From Aphelocoma coerulescens (taxonomy: Eukaryota > Chordata > Aves > Passeriformes > Corvidae), in assembly GCF_041296385.1 (NCBI RefSeq), contig NC_091016.1, positions 14,855,497 to 14,919,496 of the forward strand: a stretch of DNA of 64,000 nucleotides, written 5' to 3'. Positions 46,001 through 54,959 of this stretch are shown here, one piece after another (the first letter of the stretch is position 1; every line of letters starts with the position of its first letter). The translations under genes and the position numbers were made by a program. Below the pieces are notes generated by a model. It had not been told where the DNA came from. It saw nothing but the letters and a program-made list of their open reading frames with translations, and made no database searches.

Positions 46001-48807
46001 AAAAGAGCTTTTATACAAGAGCACATAATCCATGAGTGTACAGGTCACTGATATTCCAGGGCATAAGTGAGGGAAAAATAAATAAAACAAAACCAAACCA
46101 ACCAAACAAAACAAACAAAAAACCACAAACAAACAACCCCCCCCACCAAATCATGAGGCTACCAAACTCCTATCACTCTTTACCCTGATCATCCATTTCT
46201 CATCATCATTTCATCCTCATTTCCCATTTCTCCTCCTAATTCCCCATAGTTCCTCCTACTTATTCTTTTTCTGCTCTCTTCTGAGCAATCCAGGACACTT
46301 ACACTTCTTCCCTCCTCTCAGCCTACCTTCATCTTGTATGTCTGAACCACATACAACTTTTATAAGCTGAGAACATTTCCCTGCAGAGAAATAAATATGT
46401 CACAGAATAAGTAAGTTTCCTGCACATTTTCGTATCTGTTAGAGAAAAAAACACATGAAAATTCACATTAACTAAGTCTACTTAATAGATGCTGGCATTT
46501 TGCTGTTAAAAGCTTCACATAAAATCACTAACAAAAGCACTCAGTCATTAATTTTTCACATATCCACTTGATGTTACACCTTATTCTTAAGAAACCAGTT
46601 TGATCTCCAGCATCAAGACAACTTCTGCCTCTCCAGTAGTGAATCTGTGAATACAGTTTTGACAATAAATTGTCAATTACACTGCAACTGACACAACCAG
46701 CTACCTAAAACCCCTCCTGTTCTAGACTTGCTACTCACTTGTTTCAGTTTCTTTACACACAAGACTCAGCACATGCCATTCTTGAGATCCAAAAGGTGAA
46801 GTTATGTACCTCACACTCTCATTACCATGAAGGGTAAACGTGGATAAATTGAGACACTGATACATCATGAAGACACTCTGAGCCAGAACCCAGAGAGAAG
46901 GAAAAAAAGAAATACAAGAACTAGTTGATTTTATAAAAATACTGCAAAAAAGAGGAAAGGCAAAAGCACAATCTTGCTCCTACTTGAAACACTCACTGCA
47001 TGGCATCCAGCTCTCCTACATGACAAACATTCCAGGTAACTTAAGCAAGTATAAGGATTTCTTTCAGCACTGGCTTCTAAGATAGGGCACATTACTAAGT
47101 CTTGACTGCAACAGAGATGCTGCTCTGTCACAAGAAACTTGAGAGTTAAAATAGTTCTCTCCGGAAATGTATTTTGTTACAGTTTATCAGGGAACTTTTC
47201 TAAAGATGTGCTGGTTTGGGCTGGGGTAAAGCTAATTTTCTCCATTATAGTATGGGCTATATTTTGGATACATGCTCAAAACAGTGTTGATAATACAGAG
47301 TTTTTCAGTCGGGCTGAGCAAGAATCAAGGTTTTCTCTGCTTTTCCTGCAGCCCCACACGTGAGCAGAGCCGAGACAGTGACCCAACTGACCTAAGGGAT
47401 ATCTCAGACCTCATGAAATCACGCTCAGCATATAAAGTGGGGGAAAAACCAGGGAGAGCAGGATTTTCCTCACTTGTACTCTTTTGATTCCCTCCCACAT
47501 CAGCCCGGGCAGGAGTCAGCAGGTGACTGTGCAGTGCTTGGTTGCAGGAGAGGGTTAAACGACGACAATAAATTTAGCAGGCACCTTCTCTATCAATAGA
47601 TTTAACTGATGGAGAAATGGTAACAGCAAATGCTCCCTCATTGACTTATGCCAGTGATAAGCAAGTTCATTTTAACAAATCACAAAAACGGGTATTTCAA
47701 ATTTCAAGCTTTGACATTAAATCAATGTTTTCTTGATTTGGCTTGTTCAAGTAAGAAACAGAAACAGCCATCAAGGAGAAAAATGGTTATAATCTGATGG
47801 ACAATTAGTTAGATAAGGAATCAAACAGTAAACAGAAAAGTCTCGTTAGCTCAAATTTATGGGTCAAGGACTACCTTGATACTTAGATGCATATTCATGA
47901 GGAAAAGGTATGTAGCAAAAAAAAAAAAAAGTGAACCATCGTGCTCAGTACACCGTGAGGGAGGGAGAAAGTAGAATTAAAAATTAATTTCAAAATGAGG
48001 CAATGGCTTAAGATCAGCCTTATCGCCGTATGGTGCCAGACACAAAGGTAGAACGGAGGATGAAAGAAACCCTCGGCCGCGGCTTCAGCCCCCGCCGCCA
48101 CCCCCCCCTCGGTGTTTCTATAGTGACGCTCAGCAACAGGGCCGGCACAAAACTTGCAATGGCGATACCCCGAAAGGCAACCAGCTGCCCGCGAACAGCG
48201 GCAATCCGTGAGCTCCCAAATCCACATCCCTCACACCCATCCATCCCTCAGGCTGCAGGCTCAGTCCATGCCCGAGGGAGGTGAGGAACAAGCGCACGCC
48301 TGCGGCGGGAGCGCGGAGCGGAGCAAAGGACCCGGCCCGGAGCCCCTGCCATTCCCACCCCGCCGGAAGCGCCTCCATGCCTGGGAAGCAGGCAGCGGGC
48401 CCCGACCCCGGGAAGGCCTCGCTGCCGCGGGAAGCCCCCCGCCCCTCCCCGAGCAGGGCCCCCCCCGCCCGGGGAGCAGCGGCGGGGGCGGTCGCGGCCT
48501 CGCCCGCGGGAGGGGCGGGGCGGGACGGGCCCCCTCCCCCCGCCGGCAGCCTGAGGGGAGCCGCCCCCCGCCCCCCGCCCGCCGGCCCCGCGTCCCTCAC
48601 CCCGCCCGAGAAGCCGCCGCCGCCGCCGCGCGACGCGGGGGGCTTGTCCCGCCGGCCCTCGCTCTCCTCCGCGCCGCTGTACTCGATCTCGCCTTCCTCG
48701 GCAGCGGCGCTGGGCTTCAGCCGCTTGGCCTGGCTCTCGTAGGCGCCGTCTTCCTCTTCCTCCTCCTCCTCTTCCTCGTACCGCTCTCCAGACGACGGCG
48801 ACGACAT
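24985..48807 (-). CDS. HNRNPLL: HNRNPLL, heterogeneous nuclear ribonucleoprotein L-like (whole coding span, 13 exons)
   Basis: The thirteen coding exons are 48807-48601, 40266-40148, 40034-39797, 36448-36363, 34450-34354, 34260-34188, 30268-30197, 28694-28477, 28314-28193, 27555-27354, 26483-26426, 26310-26212 and 25040-24985. They sum to 1647 bases, giving 548 residues plus a TAG stop, and every phase fits. RRM1 spans about residues 80-155, RRM2 172-249, RRM3 340-415 and RRM4 458-545. The N-terminus is acidic, with a Glu run and a Gly run. A basic GKGRQRQ linker lies between RRM2 and RRM3. The protein binds CA-rich RNA and regulates alternative splicing; in mammals it drives CD45 exon exclusion in activated lymphocytes. 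The linker and C-terminus identify HNRNPLL and exclude its paralogue HNRNPL. GALM next door agrees. All introns look U2-type except intron 4. Confidence 0.96.
25706..26170 (-). mobile_element. CR1 LINE fragment in HNRNPLL intron 12
   Basis: The plus strand shows the reverse complement of a CR1 3' end. It runs from 'agaatcatagaagggtttgg' through the typical 'ctgccatgggcaggga', 'cttgaacacttccaggtttg' and 'ctctgggcaacctatgccaa' blocks to the 5'-ward 'ctctcagcctttcctcacag' and 'gaggtgctccagccctctga' blocks. The element is in the same orientation as the host gene. It is 5'-truncated and carries frame-disrupting changes, so it is not active. Confidence 0.93.
26212..26310 (-). CDS. HNRNPLL: HNRNPLL coding exon 12 (residues 498-530 plus part of 531)
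   Basis: It follows the acceptor TTTTGACAG after a 115-bp intron. It encodes [20 protein letters not shown] and [12 protein letters not shown] of RRM4. The donor is GTAAGT, phase 1. A CR1 element begins only about 40 bases into the following intron. Confidence 0.95.
26426..26483 (-). CDS. HNRNPLL: HNRNPLL coding exon 11 (residues 479-497 plus part of 498)
   Basis: It follows the acceptor TGTGACAG. It encodes [19 protein letters not shown] in RRM4. The donor is GTAAGT, phase 1. Human has Asn, Thr and Ala where Glu, Ser and Pro occur here. Confidence 0.95.
27354..27555 (-). CDS. HNRNPLL: HNRNPLL coding exon 10 (residues 411-478)
   Basis: It follows the acceptor AATTCCAG. It encodes [20 protein letters not shown], the [20 protein letters not shown] linker and the start of RRM4 ([17 protein letters not shown]). 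The donor is GTAGGC, phase 0. Confidence 0.96.
27826..28070 (-). mobile_element. CR1 LINE 3' fragment in HNRNPLL intron 9
   Basis: The plus strand reads the reverse complement of the CR1 tail ('ggttggggttgaaagggacc', 'cacttccagggatgggacat', 'ctgtgccagttcctcaccac'). On the minus strand it still encodes a recognisable end of the CR1 reverse-transcriptase ORF ([20 protein letters not shown] then [17 protein letters not shown]). It is 5'-truncated at about 28070 and is not part of HNRNPLL. Confidence 0.93.
28193..28314 (-). CDS. HNRNPLL: HNRNPLL coding exon 9 (residues 371-410 plus part of 411)
   Basis: It follows the acceptor TTTTAG after a 162-bp intron. It encodes [20 protein letters not shown] and the rest of RRM3 ([16 protein letters not shown]). 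The donor is GTAAAT, phase 2. Confidence 0.96.
28477..28694 (-). CDS. HNRNPLL: HNRNPLL coding exon 8 (residues 298-370)
   Basis: It follows the acceptor CTCCTTAG. It encodes [18 protein letters not shown], a Pro/Ser linker, then [18 protein letters not shown] and [11 protein letters not shown] of RRM3. The donor is GTAAGG, phase 0. Confidence 0.97.
28695..30196 (-). other. HNRNPLL: HNRNPLL intron 7, no feature seen
   Basis: 1502 bases between exons 7 and 8 with proper GT and AG ends. AT-rich; no exon or repeat recognised. Confidence 0.85.
30197..30268 (-). CDS. HNRNPLL: HNRNPLL coding exon 7 (residues 274-297 plus part of 298)
   Basis: It follows the acceptor ACGTTAG. It encodes [18 protein letters not shown] then RHDGY, the basic linker after RRM2 that distinguishes HNRNPLL from HNRNPL. 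The donor is GTAAGT. The exon is 72 bases with the same phase (1) on both sides, so skipping it would keep the frame. Confidence 0.96.
30269..34187 (-). other. HNRNPLL: HNRNPLL intron 6
   Basis: 3919 bases with GT (34187) and AG ends. The part nearest exon 6 (about 33.5-34.19 kb) is richer in GC and in CA-containing words on the transcript strand than the rest. Reported work on hnRNP L and its paralogue places an autoregulatory poison exon in this intron; no specific alternative exon could be defined from sequence alone. No transposon was recognised. Confidence 0.7.
34188..34260 (-). CDS. HNRNPLL: HNRNPLL coding exon 6 (residues 250-273 plus part of 274)
   Basis: It follows the acceptor TTGAACAG after a 93-bp intron. 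It encodes [20 protein letters not shown] then LGRR. The donor is GTAGGTTC, phase 1. Reading through the donor meets a stop codon three codons on, so intron retention would truncate the protein. Confidence 0.96.
34354..34450 (-). CDS. HNRNPLL: HNRNPLL coding exon 5 (residues 217-249)
   Basis: It starts with the single G that completes Glu217, then [20 protein letters not shown] and the [12 protein letters not shown] end of RRM2. The donor is GTAATG, phase 0. A simple reading frame extends further upstream into the U12 intron, but those extra codons do not match the family. Confidence 0.93.
34451..34470 (-). promoter_or_regulatory. HNRNPLL: U12-type branch point and non-standard AT 3' splice site of HNRNPLL intron 4
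   Basis: On the minus strand TCCTTAAC (34470-34463) matches the U12 branch-point consensus. It lies 12 bases from the intron end, within the normal window for minor introns. Frame continuity (GA + G, then TTT GAA TCT) puts the boundary after ...TGTAT, so the last two intron bases are AT. No AC or AG occurs between the branch point and the exon. Confidence 0.8.
36350..36362 (-). promoter_or_regulatory. HNRNPLL: U12-type 5' splice site of HNRNPLL intron 4
   Basis: The intron starts ATATCCTTTTTGA on the minus strand, an exact match to the minor-spliceosome AT-class donor consensus ATATCCTTT. It falls exactly where the reading frame requires exon 4 to end. Confidence 0.9.
36363..36448 (-). CDS. 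HNRNPLL: HNRNPLL coding exon 4 (residues 189-216 plus part of 217)
   Basis: It follows the acceptor TTCCTTAG. It encodes [17 protein letters not shown] then [11 protein letters not shown] in RRM2 and matches the human protein at every position I can recall. It ends GTT GA and runs directly into ATATCCTTTTT, the U12-type AT-class 5' splice site. No GT donor gives the required frame. Confidence 0.95.
36449..39796 (-). other. HNRNPLL: HNRNPLL intron 3, no feature seen
   Basis: 3348 bases with GTATGT donor and TTAG acceptor. AT-rich with short homopolymers; no exon or transposon recognised. Confidence 0.8.
39797..40034 (-). CDS. HNRNPLL: HNRNPLL coding exon 3 (residues 109-188)
   Basis: It follows the acceptor CTCCCCAG after a 113-bp intron. 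It encodes [15 protein letters not shown] (RNP1-like strand of RRM1), the inter-domain [11 protein letters not shown] linker and the RNP2 strand of RRM2 ([16 protein letters not shown]). The donor is GTATGTTTTG, phase 0. Confidence 0.97.
40148..40266 (-). CDS. HNRNPLL: HNRNPLL coding exon 2 (residues 70-108 plus part of 109)
   Basis: It follows the acceptor TTGCTAG. It encodes [10 protein letters not shown] then [20 protein letters not shown], the first half of RRM1 including the RNP2 strand. The donor is GTATGTC, phase 2. Confidence 0.96.
44765..44830 (+). mobile_element. Short CR1-like 3' tail
   Basis: The plus strand carries 'ccaagtcccttccaactgaa' followed by 'atagtctattctatttt', which resembles the last bases and terminal ATTCTATG-like repeat of avian CR1 elements. 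Only the extreme 3' end is present, so it could also be the end of another element that shares this tail. Confidence 0.55.
46078..46147. repeat. A/C-rich low-complexity tract
   Basis: AAAC/AACC-type repeats ending in a run of nine C. Similar tracts lie at 44866-44905 and 45835-45881 in the same intron. Confidence 0.85.
47207..47567 (+). mobile_element. Solo LTR of an avian ERVL-type endogenous retrovirus
   Basis: A TG...CA-bounded segment of 361 bases, starting TGTGCTGGTTTGGGCTGGG and ending GGGTTAAACGACGACA. It follows a common bird ERVL LTR layout: 'aaaacagtgttgataataca' in the 5' part, 'actgacctaagggatatctc' in the middle, a TATA box (CATATAAAG, about 47428-47436), and an 'actcttttgattccctccca' block. 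The R/U5 part is internally shortened. No matching internal retroviral genes flank it and no clean target-site duplication is visible. It is antisense to HNRNPLL within intron 1. Confidence 0.85.
48601..48807 (-). CDS. HNRNPLL: HNRNPLL coding exon 1 (residues 1-69)
   Basis: It starts [13 protein letters not shown] and ends GGFSGG before the donor GTGAGG (48600-48595), phase 0. It encodes the low-complexity N-terminus: a run of nine Glu, the conserved YESQAKRLK motif, the EEGEIEYS acidic stretch and a Gly run. The motifs ESQAKRLK and EEGEI are shared with the human protein. The frame stays open 43 codons upstream to an ATG at 48936, so an N-terminal extension is formally possible. The 48807 start is chosen because it aligns with the known MSS start. 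Confidence 0.92.
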
Positions 48808-48971
48808 GTCCGCGGGAGGGAAGGGGCGGCCGGCGGGGGAGACGACGCGGGAGCGGCAACGGAGCCGGCGGCGGCACCGAGCCCGAGCGATGCTCTGCGC
48901 CCCGGCCCCCGCACACGGCCCGCCCCGCGCCGGCACCCGGCCCCGCCTCCCTGCCCGCCGCCGGCGCCGCG

Positions 48972-49057
48972 ATTGGCTCCGAGCCGAGGAGGGACAGGGT
49001 GCGCCGCGGCGATTGGTTATTGGGCGTGTCCATCAGGCAACTGCGCGGTTCGATTGG
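48972..49057 (-). promoter_or_regulatory. HNRNPLL: Triple CCAAT-box array (NF-Y sites) upstream of HNRNPLL
   Basis: ATTGG on the plus strand (CCAAT in gene orientation) occurs at 48972-48976, 49012-49016 and 49053-49057, all preceded by CG or GCG and followed by purine/pyrimidine contexts typical of NF-Y sites. The spacings are 40 and 41 bases, close to four helical turns. They lie 165-250 bases upstream of the start codon. Confidence 0.7.
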
Positions 49058-49659
49058 ACAGGGAGCGCGCCCATCACCGCGCCGTGGGGCCGGCTCGGCC
49101 CCGCCTCCCCGCCGCGGTGCCTGAGGGCTCGGTCGGGGGGAGGCGGCGGGCGCGGCGGGAGATGCGCTGAGGGTCCCCCAGCGCCCGCCCTGCGCCCCCG
49201 GCCCCGGAGCCTTTTTCTCGCCTACCACCGCCCCCGGCCGTCCCGGCCGCCTTTGTCTCCTTCCCGGAGCCACCGGCTGATGGGACGGCGGGGCACGCGG
49301 ACCCCGGCGCTGCGGGCCGCCAGGAGCGGCGCGGCCGGTGTGTCCCGGCTACCAGGGCCACGGCGGCCGTGAGTTACCAAGGTCACAGAGGCCTCGTTGA
49401 GCCGTGAGACTGCTCCTCACCACTCACACCTGGCCCTCGGTCCCTAGCAAGAAGTTGATGCTGGCTCACGTGGGCCGGTGTCCACCGCGTGAGAAACAGC
49501 AGCGCCCTTAGTGTGGTGCGGGCGAGCTCGATGAGCTGGCGACCTGCCTGGACAGCTGGCACTGTACCGCATGCAGGTCTGCTTGCTGGCAAATGTGGGG
49601 CTGCTCAGGTTCCTTCTTCAGGGCGAGGTTGCTGAAGATGGCTATAGGAGCCCATGCCT

Positions 49660-50310
49660 GTCTGCATAGAATCACAGAACCATCGAACAGCCCAGGCTGG
49701 AAGGGAACTGGAAAGATCATTGGTCCAACTTTTGTGGGAGGGAGCCTAGATGAGATTATCGAGCACCCAGTTCAGTGGCAGCTTGAAAACCACCTGTGAC
49801 AGGGACCCTACCACCTCATTCCTGTGTTTCAGTCATTGGTTGTTCTCACCATAAGAAAACTCCTGTTGTGCCTTGTCTTCTCTGTGCTGTCCTTTATGAG
49901 GACAGCCTCCATCCTTTTTGTAGCACTCTGGCATATTGAGATTAGCCCTCTGCCTCCAAGCCTTCTCTCCTCCAGGCAGAGAAGATGTAACTCCTTCGGT
50001 CTTTCTTCACAGGACAGATTGTCCTCCCCACACATTTTAGTGGTATCAGCAACCTGGGTGAAGGTGCTTTCAAATCCATCACTCAAATCCTTGTGACGAT
50101 GGACAGTATGGAGTCCAGTGCCAATCTCAGGGAGACCCCACTTGTGACAGGCTGCCACCCTGAGTCAAAAACATCGATCATGACTCTCTGAGTGCAGCCT
50201 GTTGGCCAATTTTCTCCCCATCTTGCAAACCACCTAACCAAGTCTGTGTCTTGCCAGTTAGTCCAGGAGAAGGCTTCCTCATGGGTGGAAGCACAGTGAG
50301 AGGACTTCCA
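49660..50310 (-). mobile_element. Old CR1 LINE fragment
   Basis: The plus strand starts with the degenerate CR1 tail ('atagaatcacagaaccatcg', 'gaaagatcattggtccaact'). On the minus strand a relic of the reverse-transcriptase domain remains readable (GFESTFTQVADTTK, corresponding to the CR1 FADDTK motif). It continues into the part encoding the VTSGVPQGS-like region ('gaccccacttgtgacaggct' on plus). The diverged active-site motif (AD-TT instead of ADDT) and several indels show it is dead. Confidence 0.82.
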
Positions 50311-50319
50311 GGGTTGTAA

Positions 50320-53300
50320 GTGGCTTACAGGACTTTCTAGCTGAATTCGTTTCTGTGGCTGCCAAACCCAGAGGGATGTGGAGTGGAACCCTGCTGGAAG
50401 CAGATCAATGGGGAATGGGTATAGGATTGCTTTTTCAGTTGAGCAGCCAAATAAGAGGGAGGGAAATAATTCAGAAGACAGCCAAAATAAATATTATTTT
50501 CTTCTTCCTTTGCCCTCTGTGTGGGGGAAAACTCAACCCCCCACACTTGTATCAGATAAAACCTTGTTCAATCTGAAATGGTACTTGTAAGCTTTGTACA
50601 CTAAAAAGGAAAGCAAATGGTGTGCTGTTTACTCATTTTCTGTTATCCTGAAGCACAGTAGTAAAGGCACTCCTCCAAGAAGTTGGAGGAGGTTCAGTTT
50701 CCCATTCTGCCTGGTATGATTTGAATTTGCATCTCTCAGATAGCTCATCTCATCATCTCGTCTGCAAGCACATTCATCTGATTTAACTTGCTGTGTTTCT
50801 CACCTTCTTGTTTTCTCTTTGCTCTTTGTTTCTTAGCTTATGTTTTCCTTACAGCCTTTCTTGTACCTATTTTTGTTTTTAACAAAAAAACCCTTGCAAC
50901 TCTGAGAGCACACATCCCACAGGGCTGAAGCTGTGCATGCACCTCTTGTGGTTGAAACAGTCAATGAGGAACATGTCATCTGTGAACATGAAGCTTTCTT
51001 TTCTTGGCACTTCTTTCCAAATACACCACCAAAATTTCTGCTGTGGACATAAATGTGTCTTATGTGCCAGATGACGTTTCTAGTAAATTCGTTTTGTGTG
51101 ATAGGGCTGTGGGATTTTAGCAGACATTTCCACCATAGCACTGCAAAAAATAACAGCCTGAGAAATCACAGAGCGTACCAGAGTCAGAAAATGGCATTGG
51201 AACACTGCAATAATCAGATTGTCTTTAATAATTAAATTTTCTTTCCTTCATGTTTTTAGAACGACTTTTCTGAAAATGAGGAAATGACATACTGTTTGAC
51301 CAAATTCTTATTTACTCAGTGTTCCCTGAAACAGAAGAGTTTCAGCCTGCTTCTGTGCAGCATATGGGCTCCAGTGTCACTGGGCAGCAGACCTTGCTTT
51401 GCTGACTTAGTGCAGTATTTCATTATCCTGCTGTGGAGATGTTAAGATATTTTATATATTTAAGTTGCAACATTGAGGCTTCCACACTCAGCTACTGTGA
51501 GCAGCTTTGGAACAGACGTTCCCTCTGTCTGTGCCTTGTGCATAGGAAAGGAGGGAAGGAATATGGAAATACACCCCAATTATGTAAGTTTGAAACTGAG
51601 TGTCTGACTCAGCAGAAGGATTTCACTGTCATGTTGCTTGACAGACCTGCTTCTTTTGTATAAAAAGAGAGAAAGAAGAAAGATGCTAAAACTGCCTGAA
51701 ATAGTTCTTTTCATACAATTTTTATTACCTGGAGCTGATAAAGAGAAGTCATGGTTTCAGTCCACTACCCTCCAATAAGAATTGGAATTAGTGTTATTTT
51801 CTTACCACCACACAGTCAAGTACAACCACTTAATTGCATAAAAAGGAGAACAATGACATGAAAAAAATTCCCCAAATCTGGTAGAAATTTAAATCACATA
51901 ATTATGCTCATAGTTTGGAAGAACATGTTGTTACTAGGACAATTTTGTCTCCTCTTCCTTTTGTGCCTTGTCTTTCTTACATCCTTTACTGTAATTTAAA
52001 TTACATTATTAGTTCATTGTGGCAAGGAATGTGTTTTACAGTGCTAAAGCATTACACTTGCAAGATTTTTGTTCCTTGTTTGAAATTTAGTCTTTGTAGT
52101 TTAAGAAAGCAGTGCTCTGATCACCCTCCTGTTGGAAGGTAACACTACCTCAGTTGCAGAGGGATGGTGAAAACCCCAGCATGCCTGGACAAACCGAACT
52201 AGAAATTTCTTCTCAGTTTATTTTTTATTATTTTCTTTTCAATTTGTCCCTGCTCTCCTCTAGGCTGGACAGCACTTACTGCTCCTTGTTCCTTGCTCCT
52301 TGCTACTCTGACTCAGACTCCAAATGACTCTATGTTTAGTTCTCTAAGTCAACTTGTCTAGTGAATACTTCTGAAAAAAAAAAATTAATTCCTCTGATTG
52401 CTACTGAAAAATATTATTTTTAAATGCTCCCATGCCAGGGGAAACCCAACTGCAGTAGGTCCAAGTACACGATCCATAAAATCCCAAAACCAGAACTGAG
52501 TGCCAAATAAAATTGCATTATCTGTGAAATCAGGTCATAAGCATTCCAAACGGTGGCTAAAAAGGTGTACAGCCAGAACATATCTGGCCCAAAGCTGTCT
52601 ACATATCCCTCTTCTGCCCCTGCAGCAGAGTACAGCAGCTGCTCACCTCACATGCAGCGCCACACTTCCCTGAGGCACTGAAAAATACTCTGAAGAAAAC
52701 AAGGCAGCTTTACCAGCGGAAGGGCTGAGGAGCTGCTCCGGGCACGGCCTGGGCTCCCTGGCTGAGTGGGAGGAAAGCAAAGCGTGAGCACCTCTTTGCA
52801 ACCTGGGCACAGCCTGCTCAGTGCACCAAGTGAGGCTGAGGCCCCACGAGAAAATGAATCAATGGCTGTAAAATAAAAGTCCTTATCACGACAAGTGAGG
52901 TACAAGGGGACAAAATCAGTCTGCATTTGCAACGTTCATCTTGGCATTTTCCATTATGTATATTTTTGACTTTGCATGCTTTGTTCTTTTTCTTTGTTAT
53001 ATACAGGGTGTGTGATTACCCTCTGTTAAAAGGATAAAAAGGCAACCTGACGGGTTATCCTGTGGGATTTTCAGATTTGAATACAGCAGAGATACAGCAG
53101 CAGACAAGAGCCACTACACTTGTTTGCACTACTGCAGCCACAGGAAAGATAAAAGTCCCTGTGTCAGAGCTTTTACCCAGGTATGGGGCCCCTCGGTGGG
53201 TGGTGGTTATTTTTTTGCCTTTATGGTTTGTTTGGTTACCAGCATTCCTGCTTGGATGGACGGTGTAACCAGACAGTCTAGTCACGACTTCCTCTCTAGT

Positions 53301-54820
53301 GCATACCACTTTTCTCTGCATAAACACTAGATACCATTTGTTGCTCAAGACACTGTAAAAGCACTTTCACATCCCCATCCAGGGATGGCTTTGCTTTTTT
53401 GGATCTGTAGAATCAAATTAATGCAGTTCCGAAATGTCTTCCTTTTGCTGGCAGGTTGCTGAATTGTTGGTGTATTCAGAAGAGATGGATGCCTCCGGTG
53501 ATATATGAATGTGCTACACACATTGCCTGTGCCCTGTCCAAGGTCAAGTGCTCTGAAAGAAGCCCAGACAGCTTCCTTGTCCTGCCTGGCTCAGGAAATG
53601 TGGACACACAACCATGAGGAGTGAGCAGGACGCTGGGGTGTGCAGGGAGAAAAGAGGACTGACCAACGTGGCGTGCAAGGGTAAGAGGCCCTGGCTACCT
53701 GTCAGTATAGGGCTCTCAGGACTGCTCACACAAAATAATCCTGGGGCAGTCTGTCTTGCTGAGGAAGCCAAAAGCTTTGTCCCATTGTCACAAACCATGC
53801 TCTTAGCCAGCTCTGACCTTTGCTTACACCCTGAACTGCCATCTGTGGGGACAGTTGTATCCAGATACCCAGACTGTTCTCCCAGTCATAAAATAGCTGC
53901 TCCATTTTAAAGAGATTTTGAAGCATTTTTTTGTTCCTGAGTGTTGCATCCCCAAAGGAGGAAGGGGTCACAATTCTGTACTTATATTAGGCAACAGTTC
54001 CTAAAAATTATCAGTGCTCAATTGGTGAAGCAGGGGTTTCTTCTCAGAATCAACATTTGGTAAGCACCTGGGAAGAAGAGCTACCAGAGCTACCAGAAAG
54101 GATGTGATTGACTAAGATAGTAATTTAATTGATGTCTGGTGGTTTGCATTTTGCTCTTTGGTGAAAATTTAACTGAAGCATAAAGCTCAGTGTCAAAGCA
54201 AGAGAATTTCTGAGACCCAGGTGCTTTCCTATGAGTTTTGTATTCTATTTCTAATCTTGATCTCCTTTGTCTCTTACCATTTAGGATGGAGCAGCAGCAC
54301 TGGACTACTTTGCTTGCTGTGGCAGGAATGCAAACTGGTGCTGGATTTTGATCTGACTGGTAAGCAAGGACGTCTATGAGGTAAGGCTGGGTGCAGTACA
54401 GAGGTTTCCCCACTTTTGTGCTGGCTGGAGACACACCACCCCAGAGCACAAACTTGTCTTTGCTTGGGTTCCCAGAGTGGTTTAATGCACATTACACAGC
54501 ATGAATACTTTGTAAGACAAAGCAGTTCTACTTACTGATGTCATTGTGCTGGATGTGGTACATGAGGATTGGTTCTATCAATTATTACTAAAATGTTGTC
54601 TCTGCGAATTTTTGCCTATTCCAAAGAAGGTTCTGCTGGCTAAAACCAAATAAAATATTTTGTATCATTCCACCCAGTTAGCTGCAACAGCCTTGATGTA
54701 AATCCCCTGTGATTTCCCTATGGCATTACTTTTGCCACCTTCCTGGACTCCCCAAGCCTGATACAAGGATTTTGACTGTTAACAAACGGGGTGAGTTCAC
54801 CAAGTAGTGCTTCACAGGGA
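50320..54820. other. Intergenic DNA between HNRNPLL and GALM, left part
   Basis: No coding exon, RNA gene or clear mobile element is supported. AT-rich with scattered short open frames. Confidence 0.5.
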
Positions 54821-54822
54821 GG

Positions 54823-54953
54823 AAAAATAAAATAAAATAAAATAAAATAAAATAAAATAAAATAAAATAAAATAAAATAAAATAAAATAAAATAAAATAA
54901 AATAAAATAAAATAAAATAAAATAAAATAAAATAAAATAAAATAATAAAATAA
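54823..54953. repeat. (AAAAT)n pentanucleotide microsatellite
   Basis: About 25 nearly perfect AAAAT units, with a single AAT slip near the right end. The minus-strand frame reads as a repeated Phe-Ile-Leu-Phe-Tyr pattern, which is an artefact of the repeat. Confidence 0.98.
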
Positions 54954-54959
54954 TTCCCA

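Larger units (their letters stand above)
40267..48600 (-). other. HNRNPLL: HNRNPLL intron 1
   Basis: 8334 bases between the CpG-island exon and exon 2. It holds a short CR1 tail, A/C-rich low-complexity tracts and an ERVL-type solo LTR, listed separately. No alternative first exon is apparent. Confidence 0.85.
48040..49370. promoter_or_regulatory. HNRNPLL: HNRNPLL CpG island and promoter
   Basis: Very GC- and CpG-rich sequence covering exon 1 and its upstream region, sharply distinct from the AT-rich intron and intergenic DNA on either side. Long open frames on both strands here arise from the lack of AT-rich stop codons. The transcription start is probably between about 48.85 and 48.95 kb, judged from the CCAAT boxes upstream. 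Confidence 0.85.

Noticed and set aside
24985..48807. Paralogue HNRNPL instead of HNRNPLL
   Set aside because: The [17 protein letters not shown] linker, the [19 protein letters not shown] segment and the SSHL end are HNRNPLL-type, and GALM is the known neighbour of HNRNPLL.
48154..49273. Frames of about 340 codons on both strands in the GC-rich block
   Set aside because: They overlap the HNRNPLL CpG island, have Arg/Pro/Gly/Ala-rich low-complexity translations and arise because AT-rich stop codons are rare there. Only the exon 1 part at 48601-48807 has family support.
49829..50158. 109-codon minus-strand frame upstream of HNRNPLL
   Set aside because: It contains a CR1 reverse-transcriptase relic (ESTFTQVADTTK) and the tail of a dead LINE copy.
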